Source of the DNA: CBDAQD01 sp965275905
GTDB taxonomy: Bacteria > Pseudomonadota > Alphaproteobacteria > Rhizobiales > JAJFHC01
NCBI GenBank assembly: GCA_965275905.1
Contig: CBDHYJ010000074.1
Coordinates: 23,440-87,439 of the forward strand
Direction: 5' to 3'
Length of the DNA: 64,000 nt
Under the pieces are notes generated by a model. It did no database searches and was not told the DNA's origin. It worked only from the letters and a program-made list of their open reading frames with translations. This document shows, one piece after another, positions 9,174-17,470 of the stretch; positions within the stretch are counted from its first letter, which is position 1, and the number at the start of each line of letters is the position of its first letter. A program made the position numbers and the translations under genes.

Positions 9174-9995
9174 TCAGCCGGTGCGGCGCAACAGCTCCTC
9201 GCCGTTTCGAACGGCGAGCATCGTGCCCTCCGGCAGTTCTTCCCACCCCTCCTCGTCAAGCGGCACGCTCGCGAACAGGACAGTCTTCAGATCGCAGCGT
9301 TCCAGTTTCAATCCATCGCATGACCATTGGTCGCCGATACCGCAAGTCATGCAGTTCTTGACGGAGAGGCCCGGTGGACGTGGCTCGCTGAAGCCGTGCC
9401 CTTCTTCATGGACACGTTTGTGCGCGTGAACAAACAGGGCGTCTCCGTCGGAATACAGAAAGTTCGCACTGCCCAGCCGGCGCATTTCCGAGGCAAAATC
9501 CGAAAAAATTCCGAACCGGTCCCGAAGCTCGGGAACATCGCGTTCTGAACGCCACAACTCGCGCATGCGATCCATGAGGACGCAAAACGCGAGTTCGGAA
9601 TCGGTTTCTCCGACCGGCTGATAACTCAAGCCGCCATTCTGATGGCGATCATGCAACCCTTCGATCGTCCCGTTGTGAGCGAAGATGTGAACTCTTCCTC
9701 CGAGCGCCCGCCGGAACGGATGCGTATTGCGCAGTTTTGGTTCTCCCACGGTCGCCAGGCGAACGTGGGCTATCACGCAATGACTTTCGAGCGGTTGTTC
9801 CGCGATGAACCTCACCCATGGGCTTTCGTGCGCGGGCTCGGGCTCCTTGATGACCAGCGCTTCCCGGTCCTGCAAGTAGGCGATGCCCCAGCCGGATCGG
9901 TTCTGATAGGTCAATCCGCCGTGCTTTGAGAATTCGGAGAGGGAATAGCTGACGCTGGTCGGTGTCTCGGACGACATCGCAAACAGTTCGCACAT
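9174..9995 (-). CDS. Class II glutamine amidotransferase domain protein (YafJ type)
   Basis: A 273-residue protein beginning MCELFAM, so Cys2 becomes the N-terminal nucleophile after Met removal, as in class II (Ntn) glutamine amidotransferases. Further matches are GWGIAY, HVRLAT and the FAHNGTI motif. It belongs to the YafJ/EgtC-like stand-alone group; it is not fused to a synthetase and no acceptor enzyme is adjacent, so its product is unknown. It is convergent with the DUF1127 gene (12 bases between stops) and divergent from the YdcF gene. Confidence 0.85.
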   Translation of the reverse strand: MCELFAMSSETPTSVSYSLSEFSKHGGLTYQNRSGWGIAYLQDREALVIKEPEPAHESPWVRFIAEQPLESHCVIAHVRLATVGEPKLRNTHPFRRALGGRVHIFAHNGTIEGLHDRHQNGGLSYQPVGETDSELAFCVLMDRMRELWRSERDVPELRDRFGIFSDFASEMRRLGSANFLYSDGDALFVHAHKRVHEEGHGFSEPRPPGLSVKNCMTCGIGDQWSCDGLKLERCDLKTVLFASVPLDEEGWEELPEGTMLAVRNGEELLRRTG

Positions 9996-10165
9996 GATCG
10001 CTCCATAACAATTGGCAAGAGGTCCGGAAGGGAGACCTGTTAACCGGAATGGGGTACCATGCCCGTTCGATCACAGTCATTTCAACAAATGGCTGGCACT
10101 GTCCCGGGGCACATCACGAGACACATTGCGAGACAGGGCAGCAACCATTCGGGCGCAAGAGCGGC

Positions 10166-11002
10166 ATGTTTTTCTACCTGTCGAAGATAATCGGGGCATT
10201 GATCACGCCGACCAATTTCCTTGCGCTCGCAATTCTGGTTTCCGCCATACTCTGCTGGACCAGGTGGCTGAATTTTGGCCGATCATTGCTTATCATCTCG
10301 GGCTTCGCTCTGGCGGCCAGCACCATATTGGGGGTCGGACAGACGCTCGTCGCCCCGCTTGAGAACCGTTTCCCCGCCAAACCGATTCTGGCTCGAGCAC
10401 CTGACGGCATCATTTTGCTGGGCGGGCCGATCGACGGACCGCTGACGGAATCGCGCGACCAGGTCGCTACGTTCCAGAGCGCGGAAAGGTACTTCGAATT
10501 TGTCCGGCTCATGCGGAGGTATCCTGAAGCCCGGGGACTTGTCAGTGGAGGGCTCGGGTCCATCAGTCAGCATTCTCGTGGCGAGGCCTACCATGCGAAA
10601 CGGCTGCTGGATGAACTCGGCTTCGATACGTCGCGGGTCACTTTCGAGCTGGACTCGCGGAATACCGAGGAGAATGTGCTTTTCTCCAAACGTCTTGTGA
10701 AACCCATGGCCGAAGACCTTTGGGTCGTGGTGACGTCCGCCCACCACATGCCCCGCGCCATCGGGATCTTCCGGAAACAGAATTGGTCCGTGATACCCTG
10801 GCCCGTCGATTATCGCTCTCACGGACCGAAAGGCAGCCGTCAGTGGGTGTTTTTCGGCGGCGAGGCGCTCGATCTCGTGGACACGGCGGTGAAGGAATGG
10901 ATAGGACTGACCGCCTACTACTTTACCGACCGCACTTCGGAATGGTTCCCTGAAAGCAAGTCCCGTTCTGCCGATGCCTCGGAAGTGTCCGCTCGCAACT
11001 GA
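10166..11002 (+). CDS. YdcF-like membrane protein (DUF218)
   Basis: A 278-residue protein. Two hydrophobic segments at the N-terminus (about 5-25 and 38-62) anchor a cytoplasmic or periplasmic alpha/beta DUF218 domain, recognised by DGIILLGG, VSGGLGS, the SRNTEENV motif and VVTSAHHMPRA. This matches the YdcF/ElyC group; ElyC relatives influence envelope polysaccharide metabolism, but the role here is not shown. The ATG at 10166 directly precedes the first membrane segment; an upstream frame from 10049 lacks support. Confidence 0.8.
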   Translation: MFFYLSKIIGALITPTNFLALAILVSAILCWTRWLNFGRSLLIISGFALAASTILGVGQTLVAPLENRFPAKPILARAPDGIILLGGPIDGPLTESRDQVATFQSAERYFEFVRLMRRYPEARGLVSGGLGSISQHSRGEAYHAKRLLDELGFDTSRVTFELDSRNTEENVLFSKRLVKPMAEDLWVVVTSAHHMPRAIGIFRKQNWSVIPWPVDYRSHGPKGSRQWVFFGGEALDLVDTAVKEWIGLTAYYFTDRTSEWFPESKSRSADASEVSARN

Positions 11003-11007
11003 CCGGT

Positions 11008-11847
11008 TTATGCGGCCGGCCTGCCGCCTTGCCAAACAACCGGGAACCAGTCGCTCCGGAGTTTCTCTCCTGCCTTCATGCCATGCCCCGGATACGGCGG
11101 TGACGTGCGGCCGGGACGATCGACATAGCGGACATCGTCACCGACCCATCGCATGGAAAACGCCCTGCGCCGGCGGGGCGACGGATTGGGGCGCGCGCCA
11201 TGCGCCGTGCGGAAATGGAAAAGTACCGCATCTCCCGGCTCCATATTCCATTCGATGACCGGAAAGCGATCCGGCTCGGCGTCCGGGTCCGGCACCGGAA
11301 TATACTCATCGGCACTGCCGTAAAAATCAGAGTCGTCCAGCCAGCGAACGGGAAGCACCATCCGATCCCATTTGTGGGACCCGGAAATGAACCGCAGGGT
11401 CGCATCCTTGACCGGGTCGACAGGAACCCAGAAGCTGACCATCTGTGTCCCGTCGACAAAATAGTAGGGAATGTCCTGGTGCCACGGTGTGGCTTTCGAC
11501 GTTCCTCCTTCCTTGACAAGCACATGATCGTGGAAGAACTGGGCGGTCTCGGAACGCATAACGCGGGCGGCGATTTCGGCGGCGGGAGACTGTTCGACAA
11601 GCTTCACGAACTCAGGAATGCGCTGCCAGTTGCAGTAGTCGTCAAAGAACCGCCCGGTGTCGCCGGCTTGAAGGTTCTCCGCTGCATACTCGCCGGGCTC
11701 GGCCATGTTGCGCTCAATACCGGCCGCAATCGCATCGACCCAGTCCGCAAAGATGCCGCGCAGGCAGACCGCACCATCGCGCTCGTAAGACAGGATGTCT
11801 TCCTCCGAAACCGACGCCGCCGAATGTTTGTCCTGAACTTCCGTCAT
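11008..11847 (-). CDS. Phytanoyl-CoA dioxygenase-family oxygenase (PhyH)
   Basis: A 279-residue 2-oxoglutarate/Fe(II) oxygenase with WHQD (His123, Asp125), distal His216 in TAHGARPN, and the Arg-rich PSPRRRRAF stretch that binds 2-oxoglutarate. The family hydroxylates fatty acyl-CoAs, ectoine, phosphonates and natural products. It starts at ATG 11847, upstream codons being unsupported. It is divergent from the amidase gene at 11985, which could process a hydroxylated amide, but that link is only positional. Confidence 0.85.
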   Translation of the reverse strand: MTEVQDKHSAASVSEEDILSYERDGAVCLRGIFADWVDAIAAGIERNMAEPGEYAAENLQAGDTGRFFDDYCNWQRIPEFVKLVEQSPAAEIAARVMRSETAQFFHDHVLVKEGGTSKATPWHQDIPYYFVDGTQMVSFWVPVDPVKDATLRFISGSHKWDRMVLPVRWLDDSDFYGSADEYIPVPDPDAEPDRFPVIEWNMEPGDAVLFHFRTAHGARPNPSPRRRRAFSMRWVGDDVRYVDRPGRTSPPYPGHGMKAGEKLRSDWFPVVWQGGRPAA

Positions 11848-11984
11848 ATCCGCTGTTCCGCACTTCAATCCCAGCGAGCCAATTTCGCCCGACTTGAGCC
11901 GCACTGCAAGAGATTGCGTAGCGCAGCTCGCGCTTGCGCTCACGGGTCAGCCAATGTCACTCTCGGACTCTTCGGGAGATGGCA

Positions 11985-13385
11985 ATGACAGACGATCTGA
12001 GATGGCTTACAGCCACCGAACTGCTGGATCGATATCGCGATGGCCGGCTTTCGCCGGTTGAGGTGACACAGGCGGCACTCGACAGAATCGAAGCGGTTGA
12101 TGAGAAACTCAACAGCTTCTGTCTGGTCAACGCAGACGCAGCGTTGGAGCAGGCGCGTGCCTCTGAAGCACGATGGCGCGACGGCAATCCCGCTGGCGCT
12201 GTCGACGGTGTTCCCACACTGATCAAGGACCTCCTTGTCACGAAGGGGTGGCCGACATTGCGGGGATCGCGCACCATCGACGCGGACGGCCCGTGGAACG
12301 ACGACGCACCGACCGTGGCACGTCTCAGGGAGCACGGCGCCGTGTTTCTCGGGAAGACCACAACACCCGAATTCGGATGGAAAGGCGTCACCGACTCGCC
12401 TCTGACCGGGATCACCCGCAACCCCTGGGACCTGTCGAAGACGCCCGGAGGATCCAGCGGAGGATCTTCAGCCGCCGTCGCGGCCGGCATCGCGCCGCTC
12501 TCGCTGGGGACCGATGGCGGCGGTTCAATTCGCATACCGGCCGGATTCAGCGGCATTTTCGGGCATAAGCCGAGCTTTGGCCGCGTTCCAGCCTGGCCGC
12601 TGAGTCCGTTTGGCACCGTCGCCCACGTCGGTCCGATGACGCGCACGGTGGAAGACGCTGCACTGATGCTGAACGTGATAGCAGAGCCGGATGCACGCGA
12701 CTGGCATGCCCTGCCCTATGACGGCGCGGATTATCTCGACGGCTTGAAAAGCGGGATCAGCGGCCTGAAGATCGCCTACAGCGCCACCCTTGGTTATGTC
12801 GACGTTGACCCTGAGATTGCCGAACTGGTGGCATCGGCTGTTCGAACCCTTGCCGATCTCGGCGCAAGTGTCGAGGAAGTCGATCCCGGCTTCGCCGACC
12901 CCGCGGAAACCTTCCGCACGATCTGGTGGACCGGCGCCTATGCCGTGCTCGGGAAACTCGATGAGCAAGAGAGAGGACTGCTTGACCCCGACCTGGCCCA
13001 GGTGGTCGAGGAGGCAAGGAAGATAACGCTGGACGATTTCCTGGAAGCGACGGCGGCGCGCGGTGCACTCGGACAGCATATGCGTGAGTTCATGGTCGAC
13101 TACGATCTTCTGGTTACGCCGAGTCTTCCCATTCCCGCGTTCGACGCCGGGCTGCTGGCGCCGGCGCGTGACGATGGCGGCAAGTGGACGAACTGGACGC
13201 CATTCTCGTTCCCGTTCAATCTGACTCAGCAGCCGGCCGCGAGTGTGCCTTGCGGATTTACAAGCGCGGGCCTGCCTGCCGGGCTTCAGATCGTCGGGCG
13301 CATGCATGACGATGTAACGGTGCTCAAGGCGGCCTTCGCCTATGAACAGGCCCATGATTGGCACCATCGGCACCCTTCCCTTTAG
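11985..13385 (+). CDS. Amidase-signature-family amidohydrolase
   Basis: A 466-residue amidase with Lys81 (LIKDLL), the PGGSSGGSSAAV Ser pair (157-158) and nucleophile Ser181 in GTDGGGSIRIPAG. ATG 11985 is chosen because GGGAG lies six bases upstream. It closely resembles aryl and peptide amidases used in catabolism rather than GatA. It shares a divergent promoter region with the PhyH gene. It differs clearly from the amidase at 6599-7939 and is not a recent duplicate. Confidence 0.88.
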   Translation: MTDDLRWLTATELLDRYRDGRLSPVEVTQAALDRIEAVDEKLNSFCLVNADAALEQARASEARWRDGNPAGAVDGVPTLIKDLLVTKGWPTLRGSRTIDADGPWNDDAPTVARLREHGAVFLGKTTTPEFGWKGVTDSPLTGITRNPWDLSKTPGGSSGGSSAAVAAGIAPLSLGTDGGGSIRIPAGFSGIFGHKPSFGRVPAWPLSPFGTVAHVGPMTRTVEDAALMLNVIAEPDARDWHALPYDGADYLDGLKSGISGLKIAYSATLGYVDVDPEIAELVASAVRTLADLGASVEEVDPGFADPAETFRTIWWTGAYAVLGKLDEQERGLLDPDLAQVVEEARKITLDDFLEATAARGALGQHMREFMVDYDLLVTPSLPIPAFDAGLLAPARDDGGKWTNWTPFSFPFNLTQQPAASVPCGFTSAGLPAGLQIVGRMHDDVTVLKAAFAYEQAHDWHHRHPSL

Positions 13386-13508
13386 TGGCGCCGAGGCGGG
13401 GCGGCTCGTTCAAGGATGGTGATGAGTTCCATCAAAATGTTTCACTTTTTGCAATGACTACAGCGCCTTAGATTCGACACTGGATAAATCGATTCAAGGC
13501 GGTGTCCG

Positions 13509-13766
13509 ATGCCGAGGCACTACGAACCCAATCCGACATCAGACTGGCGGGTCAAATTCGCGTTTCGCGTCGACTTCACGAATGGCGGATATGTCGAGGG
13601 CCGCGATTTCCTACTCGATATCGATGGGGACGATGTCAGCGACGATGACCTCAAGGAGATGCTGGTCGATGCAATGAATTTGCTCAAGGCCGGCCCGGTG
13701 ACACTTTTCTCGAAGGAAATCGTTCCGCGCGGAGCGCACAACGACTCCATGCCATCTTCGTCCTGA
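13509..13766 (+). CDS. Small acidic hypothetical protein
   Basis: An 85-residue protein with the ribosome binding sequence AAGGCGG upstream of ATG 13509. The first half is strand-like (RVKFAFRVDFTNGGYV); a very acidic patch (DIDGDDVSDDDL) leads into a helix. No signal peptide or membrane segment. Codon use is like its neighbours, supporting a real gene, but I do not recognise the family. It sits alone between the amidase and the pirin gene. Confidence 0.65.
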   Translation: MPRHYEPNPTSDWRVKFAFRVDFTNGGYVEGRDFLLDIDGDDVSDDDLKEMLVDAMNLLKAGPVTLFSKEIVPRGAHNDSMPSSS

Positions 13767-13892
13767 CCGCTTTCGCTCTGTCCGCGGCCGGCATGGTCTG
13801 AACTCAGTCGAAGACTATATTGATCTAGCGGTGCTGCGGATCTGAAACCGGCACCGGCCAAAAACGATCAAGTCTGACTGAATGAGGCCCTG

Positions 13893-14813
13893 ATGAGCTG
13901 GCAGCCCGGTGACGACCCGAAATGCATGTCCGATGAAGACCCGAACCTGATTGAAACCGTAATCGTTCCTCGCGCCCGGGACCTCGGCGGCTTTGAAGTA
14001 CGACGTGCGTTGCCTTCGGCACGTCGACAGATGGTCGGGCCGTTCATTTTCTGGGACCAGATGGGACCATCGGAATTCCTCATCGGTGACGGCATCGATG
14101 TCCGTCCTCATCCGCACATCGGTCTGGCGACCGTTACCTACCTGTTCGACGGCGAAATCAGGCATCGCGACAGTCTCGGAACCGACCTCTCCATCCGACC
14201 GGGCGAGGTTAACTGGATGACTGCCGGCAAAGGCATTGTTCACTCCGAACGAACCGACGAACCCGTACGGCAGTCCCACTCAAATCTGTTTGGCATACAG
14301 AGCTGGGTTGCCCTGCCGCAAAATGCCGAGGAAACCGATCCCGGCTTTGCTCATCACGGATCGGACGACCTCCCCCTGATCGAGGGCGAAGGCAAGACCG
14401 TCCGCATCGTCGCCGGAGAGATGTTCGGAGAACGTTCTCCGGTCAGAACCTTCAGCGACATGTTTTACGCGGATGCCGTGCTCGAGGCCGGTGCGCAGTT
14501 GCCGCTGAGTGCTGACCATGAGGAACGCGGGATCTATGTCGTGGACGGCAGCATCGAGATTGCCGGCGACGTGCATGACGCCGGTCGGCTGCTCGTGTTC
14601 AACCCAGGGGACGAGATCACGGTGATCGCCAAAACGCCTGCCAGGATCATGCTTCTCGGCGGCGAGCCCATGGACGGCCAGCGTTACATCTGGTGGAACT
14701 TTGTCTCAAGTTCGAAAGACCGTATCGATCAGGCAAAAGCTGACTGGAAGGCCGGACGTTTCGAGATCGTTCCGGGCGACGAGGCGGAGTTCATTCCTTT
14801 GCCTGAAAACTGA
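13893..14813 (+). CDS. Pirin-family bicupin
   Basis: A 306-residue protein with the pirin metal site: RPHPHIG gives His73 and His75, and HSE gives His117 and Glu119, equivalent to the four iron ligands of human pirin. The C-terminal cupin half ends with GGEPMDGQRYIWWNFV, also typical. Bacterial pirins include quercetin 2,3-dioxygenases and transcriptional cofactors; the function here is open. The 3' end overlaps the convergent GNAT gene by 23 bases. Confidence 0.9.
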   Translation: MSWQPGDDPKCMSDEDPNLIETVIVPRARDLGGFEVRRALPSARRQMVGPFIFWDQMGPSEFLIGDGIDVRPHPHIGLATVTYLFDGEIRHRDSLGTDLSIRPGEVNWMTAGKGIVHSERTDEPVRQSHSNLFGIQSWVALPQNAEETDPGFAHHGSDDLPLIEGEGKTVRIVAGEMFGERSPVRTFSDMFYADAVLEAGAQLPLSADHEERGIYVVDGSIEIAGDVHDAGRLLVFNPGDEITVIAKTPARIMLLGGEPMDGQRYIWWNFVSSSKDRIDQAKADWKAGRFEIVPGDEAEFIPLPEN

Positions 14814-15528
14814 GTCGTGCTTTCGCGGTTAGGTCGCCCAGGCGGGTGCGCTGTTGTCCCGCGTCATCGAAATTCCCAGGCGAAAGCCACTCAAGGAAAG
14901 CGGACTTCAGCCCCGGCCACTCCCTGTCCGTGATGGAGAGCCAGGCGGTATCACGATTGCGGCCCTTGTAGATGGTCGCCTGCCGGAAGATACCCTCGAA
15001 TTCGAAGCCCAGGCGGAGAGCCGCATTCCGGGAAGCGGCATTGAGCGCGTCGCATTTCCATTCGTACCGGCGATAGCCCAGTTCATCGAAAACCCGCTGC
15101 ATCATCAGATACATCGCCTCTGTGGACGCTTTCGTTCTCTGCAGCTGTGGCGAATAGGCGATATGCCCAACCTCGATAACGCCGACCGCCGGCGTGATGC
15201 GCAAGTAACTGGCGAGGCCGACGGCTTTGTCTGTCTCCCCGTCAATGACCGCATGAAACAACGGGTCGTCGTGAAGGCAGGTGTCTACCAGCCAGGTTCT
15301 GTATTCCGCCGCATTCCCGAATGGTCCATAGGGCAGATAGGACCACATGCGTCCCTCCGTATCGCGCATGTTGGCGTCGTGGAGCTGGGCCGCGTGCCGT
15401 TGCGGATCGACGGGCTCGACTCGACAATACTGCCCCTCCATAGGCGTTCTCGGAGGCGGATTCCGCGGCTGCCAGTCAGCCACCTCAAAGCCGATGGGTT
15501 GGCCAAACTTGTCTGTATTCTGAGTCAT
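14791..15528 (-). CDS. GNAT-family N-acetyltransferase (RimJ/RimL-like)
   Basis: A 245-residue protein with the RimJ/RimL acetyltransferase layout: acetyl-CoA binding region around VGHIAYSPQLQRTKASTEA, then YEWKCDALNAASRNAALRLGF, the hallmark end of this subgroup. It starts at ATG 15528 (GGTGG eight bases upstream). It may acetylate an amino group of a small molecule or protein. Convergent overlap with the pirin stop; no operon partner. Confidence 0.85.
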   Translation of the reverse strand: MTQNTDKFGQPIGFEVADWQPRNPPPRTPMEGQYCRVEPVDPQRHAAQLHDANMRDTEGRMWSYLPYGPFGNAAEYRTWLVDTCLHDDPLFHAVIDGETDKAVGLASYLRITPAVGVIEVGHIAYSPQLQRTKASTEAMYLMMQRVFDELGYRRYEWKCDALNAASRNAALRLGFEFEGIFRQATIYKGRNRDTAWLSITDREWPGLKSAFLEWLSPGNFDDAGQQRTRLGDLTAKARLSFQAKE

Positions 15529-15717
15529 CGCTGCCACCACGTGCTCTGCGAATTCGGCATGCAACCTACAACGACGCGCCGATCACCCAATACCCAATCC
15601 GCAGTCGCGTTACAGTGCCAATTCACACCGGTCTCGCGCCCACGGTGACTTGAATTCGGCTTCCTTTCCGGTCAAAAGTTGACGCGCTATGGAAAAGGCA
15701 GGTGGTCTCGCATTGAC

Positions 15718-16458
15718 ATGACGGGCAACAAAGAGAGTAGCGGGCGTATCCGGATCGCTGTACTGGAGGCCGGCCGCAACCGACCGGCGCTCGAGGATCG
15801 GTTTGGCACTTTCGGAGACTCCTTCGACCGCTATCTCGATCCAGAAGGCAATATCTTCTCATTTCATGACTACGCGGCCTATGACCACGTGTTGCCAGAC
15901 GCTGCGGATGCCTATGACGGCTTCATCGTGACCGGAAGCGCGGCCAACGCCTTCGATGATGATGCGTGGATCATCAATCTCGGCGCGTTTGTCCGGCAGG
16001 CCGCCGAACGCCGCCCTGTCGTCGGCATCTGCTTTGGCCACCAGCTGATCGCGCGGGCTTTCGGCGGCACAGTCGAACGCGCCAATTCGGGTTGGGGCAT
16101 TGGCGTGCATACCTATGATGTCGTCGAAACGCGCGAATGGATGGATCCGTCACTCCGCCAATTCCGCCTCGTCGTGTCGCATCAGGATCAGGTTGTCGAC
16201 GCTCCGGAAGGCGCGACCGTTCTTGCGAGCAGCGCGTTCTGCCCGATTGCGGCGATGCAAATCGGTGAGAACGTGATGACAATGCAGGCTCACCCCGAAG
16301 CCCCGCCGGACTATGCCAGTGCGGTATATGAGCTGCGCCGCGACGTTATCGGTGATGACCACGTCAACGCGGCAAACGCGAGCCTGAATGGCGAGATTGA
16401 TGCAGCAGCGGTTGAGCGCTGGATCTCACGCTTTCTTTCCAACCGGAGGCACACCTAG
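15718..16458 (+). CDS. Class I glutamine amidotransferase-like protein
   Basis: A 246-residue GATase1 domain with nucleophile Cys105 in GICFGHQLIARAFGG and the His192/Glu194 pair in QAHPE. It is a stand-alone protein like those often annotated GMP-synthase-like or gamma-glutamyl hydrolase-like (PuuD, GATase). It could hydrolyse a gamma-glutamyl amide or feed ammonia to an unknown enzyme. ATG 15718 is chosen over the upstream frame start. Convergent with the ornithine-cyclodeaminase-type gene, 22 bases away. Confidence 0.85.
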   Translation: MTGNKESSGRIRIAVLEAGRNRPALEDRFGTFGDSFDRYLDPEGNIFSFHDYAAYDHVLPDAADAYDGFIVTGSAANAFDDDAWIINLGAFVRQAAERRPVVGICFGHQLIARAFGGTVERANSGWGIGVHTYDVVETREWMDPSLRQFRLVVSHQDQVVDAPEGATVLASSAFCPIAAMQIGENVMTMQAHPEAPPDYASAVYELRRDVIGDDHVNAANASLNGEIDAAAVERWISRFLSNRRHT

Positions 16459-16480
16459 GTTCGCCACGCGCCGGGTTCGT

Positions 16481-17410
16481 TCAGAGGTCCAGCCCGTATG
16501 CCCGGACTATCGCCAGGGCGACGAACAGGTCGAGATGCCCGCCACCGCCGTTCTTGAACAGGGTGACTGCGGCGTCAGATGACCGGCCCGAATGTTCACC
16601 CCGGCAAAGCTGATACAAGTCCGCAAGGACATCCGCCTCATCGATGACGCCATTGCAGATTGGAATTGCGAGATCGCCGGTGGCGTGCACGGTCATCTCC
16701 CGGCTGTCGACGAAGACCTCGGCACGGGCCACGGCTTCATCGTCAGCCTCACGCATTTCCGGCTTGAAGCTGCCGACAAGATCCACATGAGTTCCGGGCT
16801 TCAGTGAGGCGCCTCTGACCAGCGGATCCGTGGATGCCGTCGCGCAACTTATGATATCTGCCTCACGGACGGCATCCTCAAGTCCGTCTTCACCGATCGC
16901 GTCAGCCTGCAAACTGTGAGCGAGAGCTCTGGCCTTGTTGGCCGATCTGTTCCAGATAGCAACCTGATCGATCGACGGGCGGACGGCGCGATGCGCGGCA
17001 ATCAGGTATGGGCTGAGAGCCCCTGCTCCAACCATGACGAGACGCCTGGGTTCCGCCCCGGCAAGTATGGACGTCGCCAACGCGGAGTCGGCGGCAGTCT
17101 TCACATAGGTCAGCGCCGTTCCGTCGAGCTGGGCGACCGGCGTTCCGCTTCGGCCATCGAACAGGTGATAGACCGCCTGAATGTTCGGCACGCCGCGGCC
17201 GGCACTCTCGTTGCCGGGCATGACCGAGGCGAGCTTGACACCGATGGCCCTGTCCGGCAGCCAGGCCGGCAGCGCAAGGAAGCTGTCGGACTCATGGGTC
17301 AGGAGGCTCTTCGTGGAGAGCGGTACGGGCCCGGCGTGCATCTCCCGGAGCGCATCGACCAGGGACCCGGTTTCGACAGCGTGAATCTGTTCGGCGGTAA
17401 GAACCAGCAT
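16481..17410 (-). CDS. Ornithine cyclodeaminase/mu-crystallin-family protein
   Basis: A 309-residue protein. The N-terminal substrate domain is followed by an NAD(P)-binding Rossmann region with VGAGALSPYLIAAH and a C-terminal segment SSDAAVTLFKNGGGGHLDLF. Family members include ornithine cyclodeaminase, which makes proline from ornithine, and pyrroline-2-carboxylate or ketimine reductases. The arginase/ornithine aminotransferase pair lies 17 kb away, so a link to ornithine is possible but not shown. The precise reaction is not resolvable from sequence alone. Confidence 0.82.
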   Translation of the reverse strand: MLVLTAEQIHAVETGSLVDALREMHAGPVPLSTKSLLTHESDSFLALPAWLPDRAIGVKLASVMPGNESAGRGVPNIQAVYHLFDGRSGTPVAQLDGTALTYVKTAADSALATSILAGAEPRRLVMVGAGALSPYLIAAHRAVRPSIDQVAIWNRSANKARALAHSLQADAIGEDGLEDAVREADIISCATASTDPLVRGASLKPGTHVDLVGSFKPEMREADDEAVARAEVFVDSREMTVHATGDLAIPICNGVIDEADVLADLYQLCRGEHSGRSSDAAVTLFKNGGGGHLDLFVALAIVRAYGLDL

Positions 17411-17470
17411 TCCGCCATATTAAGCGGTCACCGCCGAAGGACAATCGCCTGCCGGTGCACGCGTCAGATA